NCBI GenBank assembly: GCA_035295845.1 | Contig: DATGIF010000027.1 | Coordinates: 62,001 to 126,000, forward strand | Origin: Palsa-892 sp035295845 | GTDB lineage: Bacteria; Pseudomonadota; Alphaproteobacteria; Rhizobiales; Xanthobacteraceae | Length of the DNA: 64,000 nt | Reading direction: 5' to 3' | Position numbers and translations under genes: made by a program | Notes under the pieces: model-generated | Told to the model about the DNA's origin: nothing | Database searches by the model: none | The model's input: only the letters and a program-made list of their open reading frames with translations | Shown: in pieces, positions 43,656 through 52,321 of the stretch | Layout of the letters: the number at the start of each line of letters is the position of its first letter | Position numbering within the stretch: the first letter of the stretch is position 1

Positions 43656-44311
43656 GGTTCTACGCGCAGCCGTCCCTCGTCGAGCACGAGGCGCGGGGCA
43701 TCGTATTGGTCCATCAGGGCGACATCGTGGGTAGCGATCAACACCGAAGTGCCGGATTTCTTTAGCTCGATGAACAGGCGCAACAGCCGCCGCGCGAGCT
43801 CGGGGTCGACATTGCCCGTCGGCTCGTCGGCGAGCAGCAATTCGGGACGGCTGATGAGGGCGCGGGCAATCGCCGCGCGCTGTTTCTCGCCGCCCGAAAG
43901 CACCGGCGGCAGGGCATGCAGCCGTTCGCCGAGCCCCACCCATTGCAGAAGCTCGACAACCTCGGAGCGGTAGCTTCCTTCGTCGCGGCCCGCGACGCGC
44001 AGCGGCAGCGCCACGTTTTCGTAGGTGGTCAGATGATCGAGGAGGCGGAAATCCTGAAATACGACGCCGAGGCGGCGGCGGATCGCCGCGGTTTCGCTGC
44101 GCCGGAGGCGCATCACGTCGCGATCGAAGAGCGTGATCAGGCCGCGTGTCGGGCGCAGCGAAAGAAAGAGAAGCCGCAGGAGGCTCGTCTTGCCGGCGCC
44201 GGACGGGCCGGTGAGAAATTGAAAGGATCGCGGTTCGATGGAGAAGGTGAGGTCCTTGAGGACCTCCGGCCCGGTGCCGTAGCGCAGCCCGACATTCTCG
44301 AATCGGACCAA
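43652..44311 (-). CDS. ftsE: Cell division ATP-binding protein FtsE
   Basis: 219 residues from a TTG at 44311, selected because ggagaccctc is directly upstream and FtsE proteins begin (M)-x-R-F-E-N-V-G-L-R-Y. ABC ATPase: Walker A GPSGAGKTSLLRLLF, Q-loop VFQDFRLL, signature LSGGEKQRAAIARAL, Walker B LLLADEPTGNVDP, H-loop IATHD. Usual FtsE length. Works with FtsX in the inner membrane. Confidence 0.95.
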   Translation of the reverse strand: MVRFENVGLRYGTGPEVLKDLTFSIEPRSFQFLTGPSGAGKTSLLRLLFLSLRPTRGLITLFDRDVMRLRRSETAAIRRRLGVVFQDFRLLDHLTTYENVALPLRVAGRDEGSYRSEVVELLQWVGLGERLHALPPVLSGGEKQRAAIARALISRPELLLADEPTGNVDPELARRLLRLFIELKKSGTSVLIATHDVALMDQYDAPRLVLDEGRLRVEP

Positions 44312-44489
44312 GAGGGTCTCCAGCGAATCGTCTGCCCGGCCCCATCTAGCCGTTTGCGGCGGCGGGCGGCAGCCACGGCCCATCGCATGGGGACGGGCCC
44401 TGGCGGGGCCTCGTCCGGCAGGTCAGCGAAGCACGGTTTCCGAATCGTTAACGGTCCCGCTTCACTATCCCGCTCCGGTGGACGCCCCC

Positions 44490-45302
44490 ATGCTGCTTAC
44501 CTGTCCTTCTTGCGAGACGTCATTCCGGGTCGCGCCCGAGGCGCTCGGATCCGCTGGCCGCACCGTGCGCTGCGCGCGCTGCCATACATGCTGGTTCGCG
44601 GCACCCGAGGGGGCGGAACTGGAGCCCGCAATGGCGGAAGCGTTTGCCGCCGACGCGGCACCTGAGGGCGCGATCGCCGTTGCCGCGAGCGATCCGGTTG
44701 GCTGGCGCGAGCGGGCCTACGACCGCGAAGCGGCGCCGTCGCTGGTGCCGGATGTGTCGCCTGAAGCGAGGCCGGTGCCGGCCGGGGACAATGCCGAAAT
44801 CGACAATAAGCCCGCGCGCCGGCTGTTGCCGCCGCGACCGCTTCCGCGGAAGCCTTCGCGCAAGAATGCGGCCGCCGCCGCCTTCGTCATGGCCGCGATC
44901 CTTCTCGTCACCGCGGCGATCTCCGGTCGCGCGACCATCGTGCACGCGGTTCCCGATCTTGCCGGCCTCTACGCCGCGGCCGGGCTGCCGGTGAATTTGC
45001 GCGGCCTCGAGTTTCATGGCGTTCGCACCACGAGCGAGATGCAGGATGGCATCGCCGTGCTCGTGATCGAAGGCGAGGTCGCCAATATCACCAAACATGC
45101 CGTCGAAGTGCCGCGGGTGCGTCTTGCCGTGATCGGCGGCGGCGGCCAGGAGCTTTATTCCTGGACCACGCTGTTGCCGCGCTCAACCTTGTCGGAAGAC
45201 GAAAAGGTCTCCTTCCGCAGCCGGCTTGCCTCGCCGCCGCCCGACGGGCGCGAAGTGCTGGTGCGGTTTCTCACGCGCAACGATCTGACCAGCGGCCACT
45301 GA
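44490..45302 (+). CDS. MJ0042 zinc-ribbon / DUF3426 protein
   Basis: 270 residues from ATG 44490 (GTG 44478 possible). N-terminal MJ0042 zinc ribbon: Cys5, Cys8, Cys28, Cys31 (LTCPSCETSFRV and RCARCHTCW). A disordered Pro-rich linker follows, one membrane segment at about 123-143 (AAAFVMAAILLVTAAI), and a C-terminal periplasmic DUF3426 domain (VLVIEGEVANITKHAVEVPRVRLAV in parts). Function unknown; conserved beside ftsE in alphaproteobacteria. Divergent from ftsE. Confidence 0.9.
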   Translation: MLLTCPSCETSFRVAPEALGSAGRTVRCARCHTCWFAAPEGAELEPAMAEAFAADAAPEGAIAVAASDPVGWRERAYDREAAPSLVPDVSPEARPVPAGDNAEIDNKPARRLLPPRPLPRKPSRKNAAAAAFVMAAILLVTAAISGRATIVHAVPDLAGLYAAAGLPVNLRGLEFHGVRTTSEMQDGIAVLVIEGEVANITKHAVEVPRVRLAVIGGGGQELYSWTTLLPRSTLSEDEKVSFRSRLASPPPDGREVLVRFLTRNDLTSGH

Positions 45303-45318
45303 ACCGAGGGAGGCTCTC

Positions 45319-45684
45319 TTGGCGCGCATCATGATCGCGGAAGATGAAACGCCCATCCGGGAACTCCTGGCGCGCGCGCTCGCGCAGGACGGCCATGACG
45401 TCGCCACCGCGCCGAACGGGGCGGCGGCGCTCGAACAGATTTCAGGCGGCGGGTTCGATCTCCTTGTCACCGACATCCAGATGCCGGTGATGGACGGAAT
45501 CGCGCTCGCGCTTGCCGCGAGCCGCGATCACCGCGACCTCAGCATCGTGCTGATGACCGGCTATGCCGATCAGCGCGAGCGCGCCAAGGGCCTCGACGCA
45601 CTCGTGCGCGAAGTGGTGCAAAAGCCTTTTACCCTCGCCGAAATCCGCGGCGTCGTGCAAAAGACGCTGGCCGCGCGGCATTGA
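45319..45684 (+). CDS. cpdR: Single-domain response regulator CpdR
   Basis: 121 residues from a TTG at 45319 with gagggagg just upstream. Receiver domain only: acidic pocket Glu8-Asp9-Glu10, phospho-acceptor Asp52 (LLVTDIQMPVMDG), Thr/Ser switch LMTGYAD, Lys in VVQKPFTLAEI. Matches CpdR, which when unphosphorylated directs ClpXP to cell-cycle substrates in Caulobacter. Phosphorylation by CckA-ChpT is inferred from the family. Confidence 0.92.
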   Translation: MARIMIAEDETPIRELLARALAQDGHDVATAPNGAAALEQISGGGFDLLVTDIQMPVMDGIALALAASRDHRDLSIVLMTGYADQRERAKGLDALVREVVQKPFTLAEIRGVVQKTLAARH

Positions 45685-45693
45685 GCCGGCGGC

Positions 45694-45719
45694 AAAGGCT
45701 TCAGTAAAAGGCTTCAGTA
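45694..45719. repeat. 13-base tandem duplication at the end of the DUF4175 gene
   Basis: aaaggcttcagta is present twice in a row with a 13-base period. The stop codon of the minus-strand DUF4175 gene (45714-45716) lies in the second copy. No function is evident; probably a replication slip. Confidence 0.6.
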
Positions 45720-48272
45720 GAAGTCCTTCAGCAACCGCTCCAGATAATCGAGTTCGAGCTGCGGCCGGTTGGGGTCGCCGAGCCGGCGGCGCAATTCCTC
45801 GAGCACGCGCCGCGCCCGCTGCACGTCAATCTGGCCCGGCACCTTCACGGTGAAGTCGTCGCCATATTCGCGCGAACGTACCGGACGGCCGAGGGGATCG
45901 GTGCGGTCGGCGGAATTCGGCTCGTCGCCCATGGGCTCGCCCATGGCGCCGTCCATGCCGCCCTGCATGGCATCGGCAAGGCTCTGCGCGCCCTTGCGAA
46001 GACTCTGCAGGGCGCGGCCTTGCTGTTCGACGGCGCTATCGGAATCGCCGCCCTGCAAGGCGCCTTCGGCGTCGCGCATGGCCTGACCGGCCTGACCCAG
46101 CGCCTCATCGGCGTCCTTCGCCGGGCCGCCTTCGTCATCCGATCCCTCGCCGCTTTGGCGGTCGCGTCGCAATTGCTCGAGCATCTGTTCGAGCTTCTGG
46201 CGAAGGCCCTCCTGGCCTTGGCGGAGGTCATTGTAGGCGCGGCGCTCGCGGTCGCTGAGCTCCGCATCCGGCGGACGGTTGCGCCGCTCGGTCCGGCTGT
46301 CGCGCCCCTGGCGGAAGGTTTTGTCGCGGAGCCGCTGTTGCTCCTGAATCATGCGGCCGAGTTCGTCGAGCTGGCCCATGCCCTGATCGCCGGAATCGGA
46401 ACGCGCCTGCTTGCCGCGGCTCAGGCTGTCGAGCGTCGCCTGCATTTCGTCGAGAAGCCGCCGCGCGGCGTCGCGTGAGCCGTTGCGCGCGAGATTTTCG
46501 ATGCGGTCGAGCATGTTCTTCAGGTCTTGCGGCCGCACGATGCGGGCGTTGCGGTCGAGCGGGCGTTCGTCATTGCCGTCGCGGCGGAGCTGTTCAGCAA
46601 ACGCGCGCAGGAAGCGGTCGAGCACGTCGCGAAGGTTGTCGGTGAGGCGCTTGATCTCTTCGTCAGGCGCGCCGCGTTCGAGCGCCTGGCGCAACGCGTC
46701 TTCCGCCGCCCGCAATTCGCGCTCGGCGTCGGACATGGTGCCGTCCTCGATGAGCACCGCGACTTCCCAGAGATAGTCCACGACCGAGCGAAGATCGTCG
46801 TCGCTCTTGGCGAGCCGGATGCGGGCGTAGGCGGTCCTGAGCCCGAGATAGATCGCCGCCTCCGGCGTGAATTGCTCGGGCGCGATCATCAGCGCGCGCA
46901 GCGCCTGCTCGACCGTCTCGCGCGCGTTCGCATCGAGGGCGAGATTGCGGCGCTGCTCGATCAGCGCGCGCGCGAGCGGCTTGTTGAACGGCCGCTCGGG
47001 CAGGCGGATTTCGCGCGCTTCGCTGGTGCCTTCATTGCCGCCCTCGTCGCGGGCGACGAGCGTCATAATGGTGCTGACCCCCGCCCATGGGTGCTCGGTG
47101 AGGTCGCGCGTTGTTTGGCCGGTTCCCGCGCGCGTGCGCGCTTGCGGCAGAAGCAGCGCAAAGTCCGGCGGCGGGACGAGCACGCGGGGCTCCGTGCCAT
47201 CCATTGCTTTCGGCGCGTGCACGAAGCGCGCCTCGGCCGATACCACGCCGTAATCGTCCTCGACCCGGTAGTTGAGGGAAATTCCGGCTTGGCCCACGAT
47301 TTGCGGGTCCTTGATGAGGGCGATCGTCGGCGGACGGTCGGGCACCGCCTTGAAGCCCCACAGCGCGTTGCCCGCGGGCAAGCCGCGCACCGTGATCGTG
47401 CCGCTGTCGGTGATGCGAAAGTGCCGCTCGATGCCATCTTCCGAGCGCGCGGGCTTATCCGCCGCAAGCTCCGTAAGGCCGCCGGACAAAAGAAGATCGA
47501 CGTTGGAGAGGCCGGTTGCACGCACGACAAGCTCGCTGCCTGCGGGCACGGCCACGGCGGCGGTTTCGCCCGGCGCCGGCTCGTCATGGCGAATGCCGGG
47601 CAGGAGAATCGGCGCTCGTCCGGTATAGGCCGGCGGCGTCACCCAGGCATCGACGCGATAAAGCCGCGGATAGATGGCGCCGGTCCAGTCGAAGGCGGCG
47701 GCGATGCGGCGCGCGTGGTCATTGTCGGCGAAGAAGAAGGAGACGACCGCCAAGAGAAGCACAAGCGCGCGGGCGGCATAAGGATCGCGCCAGGCCAGGC
47801 GCGGCCGCGGCAATCCGGCGCGCAATTCTTGCGCCCGCTCCGCTTCGTGCTCGCGATGCGCGCGCCACAGCGCTTCCATGACCGGATCGTTCGCCGACGG
47901 CGCGAGACGATCCGCAAGCGCCGTTGCCGGGCGGTGGTCGATCCCGCTCAAGCGGTCGAGGCGCGCCAGCGCTTCCGTCCGCCCCGGCCAGCGCAGCCAA
48001 AATAACGGCGACAGACTCACCAGCAAGAACAGGAGAAAGAGAAGGACGCCCGCCACGCGTCCGAGCGGCGGCATCGCGATCCATAACCCGAACCAGGAAA
48101 CGGCGAAAAAGACGCCGGTCACGGCGAGCGCCGAAGCCAGCCGCGGCCACACCCGCTCCCATAGAAGCGCTTGCCGCGTCCAGGCGAGCGCCTGCGCGAG
48201 TTTTCGGCGCGCGATTTCCGCCGCGCCGGGCGGCGTTTCAGAGCCTTGGTGACGTTCGGGCACCGCGCTCAA
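45714..48272 (-). CDS. TIGR02302/DUF4175 membrane protein
   Basis: 852 residues. Three N-terminal membrane segments (about 46-67, 72-95 and 165-185: LASALAVTGVFFAVSWFGLW, AGVLLFLLFLLVSLSPLFWL, ALVLLLAVVSFFFA). A large periplasmic beta-rich part follows (YPRLYRVDAWVTPPAYTGR), then a long charged, Gln/Arg-rich alpha-helical region (about 590-780, with repeated QGQEGLRQKLEQMLEQLRRD-like heptads). The C-terminus is VARRVLEELRRRLGDPNRP-like. Family is conserved between lysA and cpdR in Rhizobiales; envelope role inferred, mechanism unknown. Confidence 0.92.
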   Translation of the reverse strand: MSAVPERHQGSETPPGAAEIARRKLAQALAWTRQALLWERVWPRLASALAVTGVFFAVSWFGLWIAMPPLGRVAGVLLFLLFLLVSLSPLFWLRWPGRTEALARLDRLSGIDHRPATALADRLAPSANDPVMEALWRAHREHEAERAQELRAGLPRPRLAWRDPYAARALVLLLAVVSFFFADNDHARRIAAAFDWTGAIYPRLYRVDAWVTPPAYTGRAPILLPGIRHDEPAPGETAAVAVPAGSELVVRATGLSNVDLLLSGGLTELAADKPARSEDGIERHFRITDSGTITVRGLPAGNALWGFKAVPDRPPTIALIKDPQIVGQAGISLNYRVEDDYGVVSAEARFVHAPKAMDGTEPRVLVPPPDFALLLPQARTRAGTGQTTRDLTEHPWAGVSTIMTLVARDEGGNEGTSEAREIRLPERPFNKPLARALIEQRRNLALDANARETVEQALRALMIAPEQFTPEAAIYLGLRTAYARIRLAKSDDDLRSVVDYLWEVAVLIEDGTMSDAERELRAAEDALRQALERGAPDEEIKRLTDNLRDVLDRFLRAFAEQLRRDGNDERPLDRNARIVRPQDLKNMLDRIENLARNGSRDAARRLLDEMQATLDSLSRGKQARSDSGDQGMGQLDELGRMIQEQQRLRDKTFRQGRDSRTERRNRPPDAELSDRERRAYNDLRQGQEGLRQKLEQMLEQLRRDRQSGEGSDDEGGPAKDADEALGQAGQAMRDAEGALQGGDSDSAVEQQGRALQSLRKGAQSLADAMQGGMDGAMGEPMGDEPNSADRTDPLGRPVRSREYGDDFTVKVPGQIDVQRARRVLEELRRRLGDPNRPQLELDYLERLLKDFY

Positions 48273-48366
48273 TAACCGGTCCTCCGGCGAAGCACGGTGT
48301 CAGTCTAACATGGCCCGCAGAAGGCAAAAGTTCCGCCGCGCCCGAATCCCGCGGTTTTTCAGCGCC

Positions 48367-49638
48367 TTAACGCGCAAGCCAAGGCGGCATGCGGTCGAGC
48401 GCGATGATTGCATCGGTGTCAATTCGCGGGCGGATGACGGTGAAGTCCCCGCCATGCACCAGAACCTCGGGCACGAGCGCGCGCGTGTTGTAGGTGCCCG
48501 ACTGCACCGCGCCGTAGGCGCCGGCGGTCATGATGGCGAGGAGGTCGCCTTCGCCGACGGCGGGCAGTCTGCGGTCGAGCGCGAGGTAGTCGCCGGTTTC
48601 GCAAACGGGGCCGACCACGTCGGCGACGATCCAATCGGAATTGGGGCGCGGCGCGCGAACGGGGCGGATCTCGTGATAGGCCTCGTAGAGCGTCGGCCGC
48701 ACGAGATCGTTCATGGCGGCGTCGACGACGACAAACGTCTTCTCGCGGCCGCGCTTGAGGTAGATGACGCGCGTGATCAGGACGCCGGCATTGCCGACGA
48801 TCATACGGCCGATCTCGAAGACGAGCCTGAGATCGAGCCCCTTGGTGTGGCGCTTGATCATCGCCGCATAGTCGACGGGCAAGGGTGGCGGCTCGTTGTC
48901 CGATTGATACGGAATTCCGAGTCCGCCGCCGAAATCGATGTGTTCGAGCTTGTGGCCGTCCGCTATCAAGTCGCGCGCGAGCGAGACGAGAAGGGTTGCC
49001 GCGCTCTCGAACGGCGCAAGCTCGGTGATCTGGCTGCCGATATGCATGTCGACGCCGGTGATGCGGATGCCCGGCATCTTCGCAGCGCCGGCGTAGATTT
49101 CGCGGGCGCGCGCGAGCGGCACGCCGAACTTGTTCTCGGCCTTGCCGGTGGCAATCTTGGCGTGGGTTTTGGCGTCGATGTCGGGATTGACCCGCACCGA
49201 AACGGGCGCCGCGCGCTTCATCTCGACCGCGATCGCCGACAGTGCCGCGAGTTCCGGTTCGCTCTCGATATTGAAGCAATAGATTCCGGCGGCAAGTGCC
49301 GCGGCGATCTCGTCCTTGGTCTTGCCGACGCCGGAGAAAACGATCTTGTTCGCCGGCACGCCGGCGGCGAGCGCGCGCTTCAATTCGCCGCCCGAGACAA
49401 TGTCGGCGCCGGCGCCGAGGCGCGCGAGCGTCGCGATCACCGCTTGGTTGGAATTCGCCTTCAGTGCGTAGCAGACGAGCGAGGGCACGCTCGCGAAAGC
49501 GTCTGCGAACACCTTGTAATGGCGTTCAAGCGTCGCGCTCGAATAGCAATAGAACGGCGTGCCGATCTTGCCCGCAAGCGCGGTAAGATCGACGTCCTCG
49601 GCAAAGAGAACGCCGTCGCGATAGGCGAAGTGGTGCAT
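48367..49638 (-). CDS. lysA: Diaminopimelate decarboxylase
   Basis: 423 residues from ATG 49638. Fold type III PLP enzyme: Lys60 in CYALKANSNQ, HIGSQI, phosphate loop IDFGGGLGIPY, EIGRMIVGNAG (the family usually has EPGR, so Pro is replaced by Ile), and the active-site Cys in GPVCETGDYLA. Makes L-lysine from meso-DAP. It starts three bases after the lipoprotein gene; operon argH-lptM-lysA. Confidence 0.95.
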   Translation of the reverse strand: MHHFAYRDGVLFAEDVDLTALAGKIGTPFYCYSSATLERHYKVFADAFASVPSLVCYALKANSNQAVIATLARLGAGADIVSGGELKRALAAGVPANKIVFSGVGKTKDEIAAALAAGIYCFNIESEPELAALSAIAVEMKRAAPVSVRVNPDIDAKTHAKIATGKAENKFGVPLARAREIYAGAAKMPGIRITGVDMHIGSQITELAPFESAATLLVSLARDLIADGHKLEHIDFGGGLGIPYQSDNEPPPLPVDYAAMIKRHTKGLDLRLVFEIGRMIVGNAGVLITRVIYLKRGREKTFVVVDAAMNDLVRPTLYEAYHEIRPVRAPRPNSDWIVADVVGPVCETGDYLALDRRLPAVGEGDLLAIMTAGAYGAVQSGTYNTRALVPEVLVHGGDFTVIRPRIDTDAIIALDRMPPWLAR

Positions 49639-49641
49639 TTC

Positions 49642-49908
49642 TCAGTTGAGGAGCGGATCGAGAATGAAGGGTTCGTCGGGTTTGACAGGATTGCCGAGCT
49701 GTCGCTGGGCTTTCCTCTCCTTGGCCGACTGTTCGTAAAAGCCCGGCAGCGTCGCCATGGGCGAGGACACGAAGGGGCCCTTGCCTTCGTTCGCGGCCAC
49801 GTTCGAGCCTTCCGGCAGTTCGAGCGGGCCCTTGATGCCGCAACCGGCAACGAAAAGCGCCGCCGCGACGGCGGCAAGCGAAAGCAGGCGGCGAAAGAAG
49901 GCGTGCAT
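49642..49908 (-). CDS. lptM: LptM-like small lipoprotein
   Basis: 88 residues from ATG 49908. Lipoprotein signal peptide with lipobox LFVAGCGIKGPLELP (lipidated Cys at residue 23). The C-G-x-K-G-P-L start of the mature form is characteristic of LptM/YifL, which helps mature the LptD-LptE lipopolysaccharide translocon. Tail NPVKPDEPFILDPLLN is typical of Rhizobiales versions. Lies between argH and lysA, as in many alphaproteobacteria. Confidence 0.88.
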   Translation of the reverse strand: MHAFFRRLLSLAAVAAALFVAGCGIKGPLELPEGSNVAANEGKGPFVSSPMATLPGFYEQSAKERKAQRQLGNPVKPDEPFILDPLLN

Positions 49909-49986
49909 ACGCGTCACTGCGGGTCTCCGGTCCGGAGCCAATATCACGAAGCTTGTGGCAAGGCGAGGGCAGACTAGGCCCGCCGG

Positions 49987-51369
49987 CTATTTACTAAGCC
50001 GTTTCAGCCATCTGCGCGCGGCCGCCCGCACGTTTTTGGGGGCCGTGCCGCCCTCGCTGGTGCGGCTCGCGACCGAATGAGCAACCGAAAGCACGGAAAG
50101 CGCCTCTTCGGGGATGCGTTTGTCGATCGCCTGCATTTCCGCCGGCGTGAGCCGGTGAAGCGCCTTGCCGCTGGCGGTTGCATGGGCGACGACCCGGCCC
50201 ACGATCTCGTGCGCTTCGCGGAACGGCAGGCCGAGCTTCTGCACGAGGAAATCGGCAAGATCCGTCGCGGTCGCATAGCCTTCGGCGGCCGCGGCCTTCA
50301 TCCGTTTTTCGTCGGGCACGAGATCGCGCACCATGCCCTCGGCCGCCGCGATCATCAGCGCGAGGCTCGCAAGCGCGTCGAAGACGCCTTCCTTGTCTTC
50401 CTGCATATCTTTCGCATAGGCGAGCGGCAGGCCCTTCATCACGACGAGCAGTTGCATGAGCGCGCCGATGATGCGGCCGGCCTTGGCGCGCACGAGTTCG
50501 GCGGCGTCGGGATTGCGCTTCTGCGGCATGATCGAGGAGCCGGTGGTGAAGCGATCCGATAATTTCACAAGCCCGAAGGAGGGCGAGGCCCAGATCACGA
50601 TTTCTTCCGCGAAGCGCGACAGATGCACCGCGCAGATCGCGGCCGCCGACAGGGTCTCGAGCGCGAAATCGCGATCGGACACGGCGTCGAGCGAATTCGC
50701 CGCCGGCCGGTCGAAGCCGAGCGCCTTCGCGGTCATCTCGCGATCGATGGGAAACGACGTGCCGGCGAGCGCGGCCGCGCCCAACGGCGATTCGTTCAGG
50801 CGCTTTCGCGCATCCGTGAGCCGGCTGCGGTCGCGGCCGAGCATCTCCACGTAGGCGAGAAGATGATGCCCGAAGGTCACCGGCTGCGCCGTCTGCAAAT
50901 GCGTAAAGCCCGGCATCACGGTATCGGCGTGTTCGTGCGCCTTCTCGGCGAGCGCCGTCTGCAAAGCGGCAAGCGCCGCGTCGAGCCGGTCGATCGCGTC
51001 GCGGACATAAAGCTTCATGTCGGTTGCGACCTGATCGTTCCGGGAGCGCGCGGTGTGTAGGCGGCCGGCGGCGGGGCCGATCAATTCGGCGAGTCGCGCC
51101 TCGACATGGGTATGAATGTCCTCGAGCGCCGCCGTGAACTTGAACGTGCCCGCCTCGATCTCTGACAAAATCGTGTCTAGACCGCGCTTAATCTTCTCTG
51201 CATCTTCCGCCCCGATGATGCCTTGCTTGGCCAGCATCGAGACGTGGGCCTTGGAGCCCGCGATGTCCTGGGCGTAAAGCGCGCGGTCGAAATCGATCGA
51301 GGCGTTGATCGCCTCGAGGATTTCGTCGGGCTTCTCGCCGAACCGGCCGCCCCACATGCGCTTCGTCAT
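49987..51369 (-). CDS. argH: Argininosuccinate lyase
   Basis: 460 residues from ATG 51369. Fumarase/aspartase superfamily: TKRMWGGRFGEKPDEILE start, RLHTARSRNDQVATD, the active-site loop TGSSIMPQKRNPDAAEL at about 276-292, and QPVTFGHHLLAY. Cleaves argininosuccinate to arginine and fumarate. Divergent from tlpA with only 30 bases between the starts. The longer frame upstream overlaps tlpA and is not coding. Confidence 0.96.
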   Translation of the reverse strand: MTKRMWGGRFGEKPDEILEAINASIDFDRALYAQDIAGSKAHVSMLAKQGIIGAEDAEKIKRGLDTILSEIEAGTFKFTAALEDIHTHVEARLAELIGPAAGRLHTARSRNDQVATDMKLYVRDAIDRLDAALAALQTALAEKAHEHADTVMPGFTHLQTAQPVTFGHHLLAYVEMLGRDRSRLTDARKRLNESPLGAAALAGTSFPIDREMTAKALGFDRPAANSLDAVSDRDFALETLSAAAICAVHLSRFAEEIVIWASPSFGLVKLSDRFTTGSSIMPQKRNPDAAELVRAKAGRIIGALMQLLVVMKGLPLAYAKDMQEDKEGVFDALASLALMIAAAEGMVRDLVPDEKRMKAAAAEGYATATDLADFLVQKLGLPFREAHEIVGRVVAHATASGKALHRLTPAEMQAIDKRIPEEALSVLSVAHSVASRTSEGGTAPKNVRAAARRWLKRLSK

Positions 51370-51399
51370 GACCTTATGCCTCGATCGAGGACCGACGCG

Positions 51400-52068
51400 A
51401 TGAACGAGAGCCGATCCGAAGCCCGAAAGCCGCGTCTTTGGCGGACGGTGTTCATCGCGGCACTCGCTGGCGCTGCCGCCGGGCTCGCGGCGGTATACGG
51501 GATCGATGCCCTGCAACGCAATGGAACGCCGGTGCAGGCGGACGCGGGCTGCGAGCCGGCGGTCGCGGCGGCGCGGCGTTTGCGGCCGCTCGTGCGGGGG
51601 GAAATCGCGGCGTTAACGCTATCGGAAACTCCCCGCCGCGTGCCCGATCTTTCCTTCCGGAACGGCGACGGAAAGCCCGCGCATCTCGCCGACTTCCGCG
51701 GCCGCACCGTTCTCCTGAACCTGTGGGCGACCTGGTGCGTGCCCTGCCGCAAGGAGATGCCGGCGCTCGACCGGCTGGTCGGGCGGATGGACGGCAAGGA
51801 CTTTGCGGTCGTCGCCGTCAACATCGACACCGGCGATCCGGCGAAGCCGCACAAGTTCTGGTCCGATGTCGGGATCAAGAATCTCGCTTATTACGACGAT
51901 CCGAGCACGGGCGCCTTTCAGGAATTGAAGCGCGTTGGCCGCGCCGTCGGCCTGCCGACCTCGATTCTCGTCGACGGCGCGGGCTGCGAGATCGGTTATC
52001 TCGCCGGCCCCGCCGAATGGTCGAGCGAGGAAGCGGTTGCGCTCGTACAGGCGGCGCTGGCGAAATAA
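51400..52068 (+). CDS. tlpA: TlpA-family thiol:disulfide interchange protein
   Basis: 222 residues from ATG 51400. One N-terminal membrane anchor at about 15-34, a short linker with Cys51, and a thioredoxin fold facing the periplasm with the redox pair Cys113/Cys116 (LWATWCVPCRKEMP), cis-Pro in GLPTSILVD. A further Cys in GAGCEIGYL. In Bradyrhizobium TlpA reduces the copper chaperone/CoxB for cytochrome oxidase assembly. Divergent from argH as in relatives. Confidence 0.93.
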   Translation: MNESRSEARKPRLWRTVFIAALAGAAAGLAAVYGIDALQRNGTPVQADAGCEPAVAAARRLRPLVRGEIAALTLSETPRRVPDLSFRNGDGKPAHLADFRGRTVLLNLWATWCVPCRKEMPALDRLVGRMDGKDFAVVAVNIDTGDPAKPHKFWSDVGIKNLAYYDDPSTGAFQELKRVGRAVGLPTSILVDGAGCEIGYLAGPAEWSSEEAVALVQAALAK

Positions 52069-52069
52069 T

Positions 52070-52273
52070 TCAGGTGCTGATGTCGACGTTGCCGCCGAGG
52101 CCTTCGGCGACCGAAGCAAGCTCATTCATGTTCTGATCGGCGGCGGCGGTCAGCTTCGTCACCGCTTCGCTGCTGTCGGGCTCGGTCTTCGCGATCTTCG
52201 CCGCGACCGCAAGCTGCATCTCGCCGATACGCGCGGCGAGGAAAGCCGAGACGAGCGAGCGGACATCCATCAC
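52070..52273 (-). CDS. YjfB-like putative motility protein
   Basis: 67 residues, starting MMDVRSLVSAFLAARIGEMQ and ending GLGGNVDIST. The length, the N-terminal M-D-V/I and the C-terminal G-x-N-(V/I)-D-I pattern resemble the YjfB family of putative motility proteins. No other flagellar gene is nearby. The stop at 52070-52072 is one base from the tlpA stop. Function unproven. Confidence 0.6.
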   Translation of the reverse strand: MMDVRSLVSAFLAARIGEMQLAVAAKIAKTEPDSSEAVTKLTAAADQNMNELASVAEGLGGNVDIST

Positions 52274-52321
52274 GCATACTCCAGCCGCCGGAAGATCGTC
52301 GCCGCCGGTTAATAATCCGTC

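Noticed and set aside
46527..49977. Long plus-strand frames opposite the DUF4175 and lysA genes
   Set aside because: Antisense shadows with no recognisable domain; the minus-strand genes have clear family matches.
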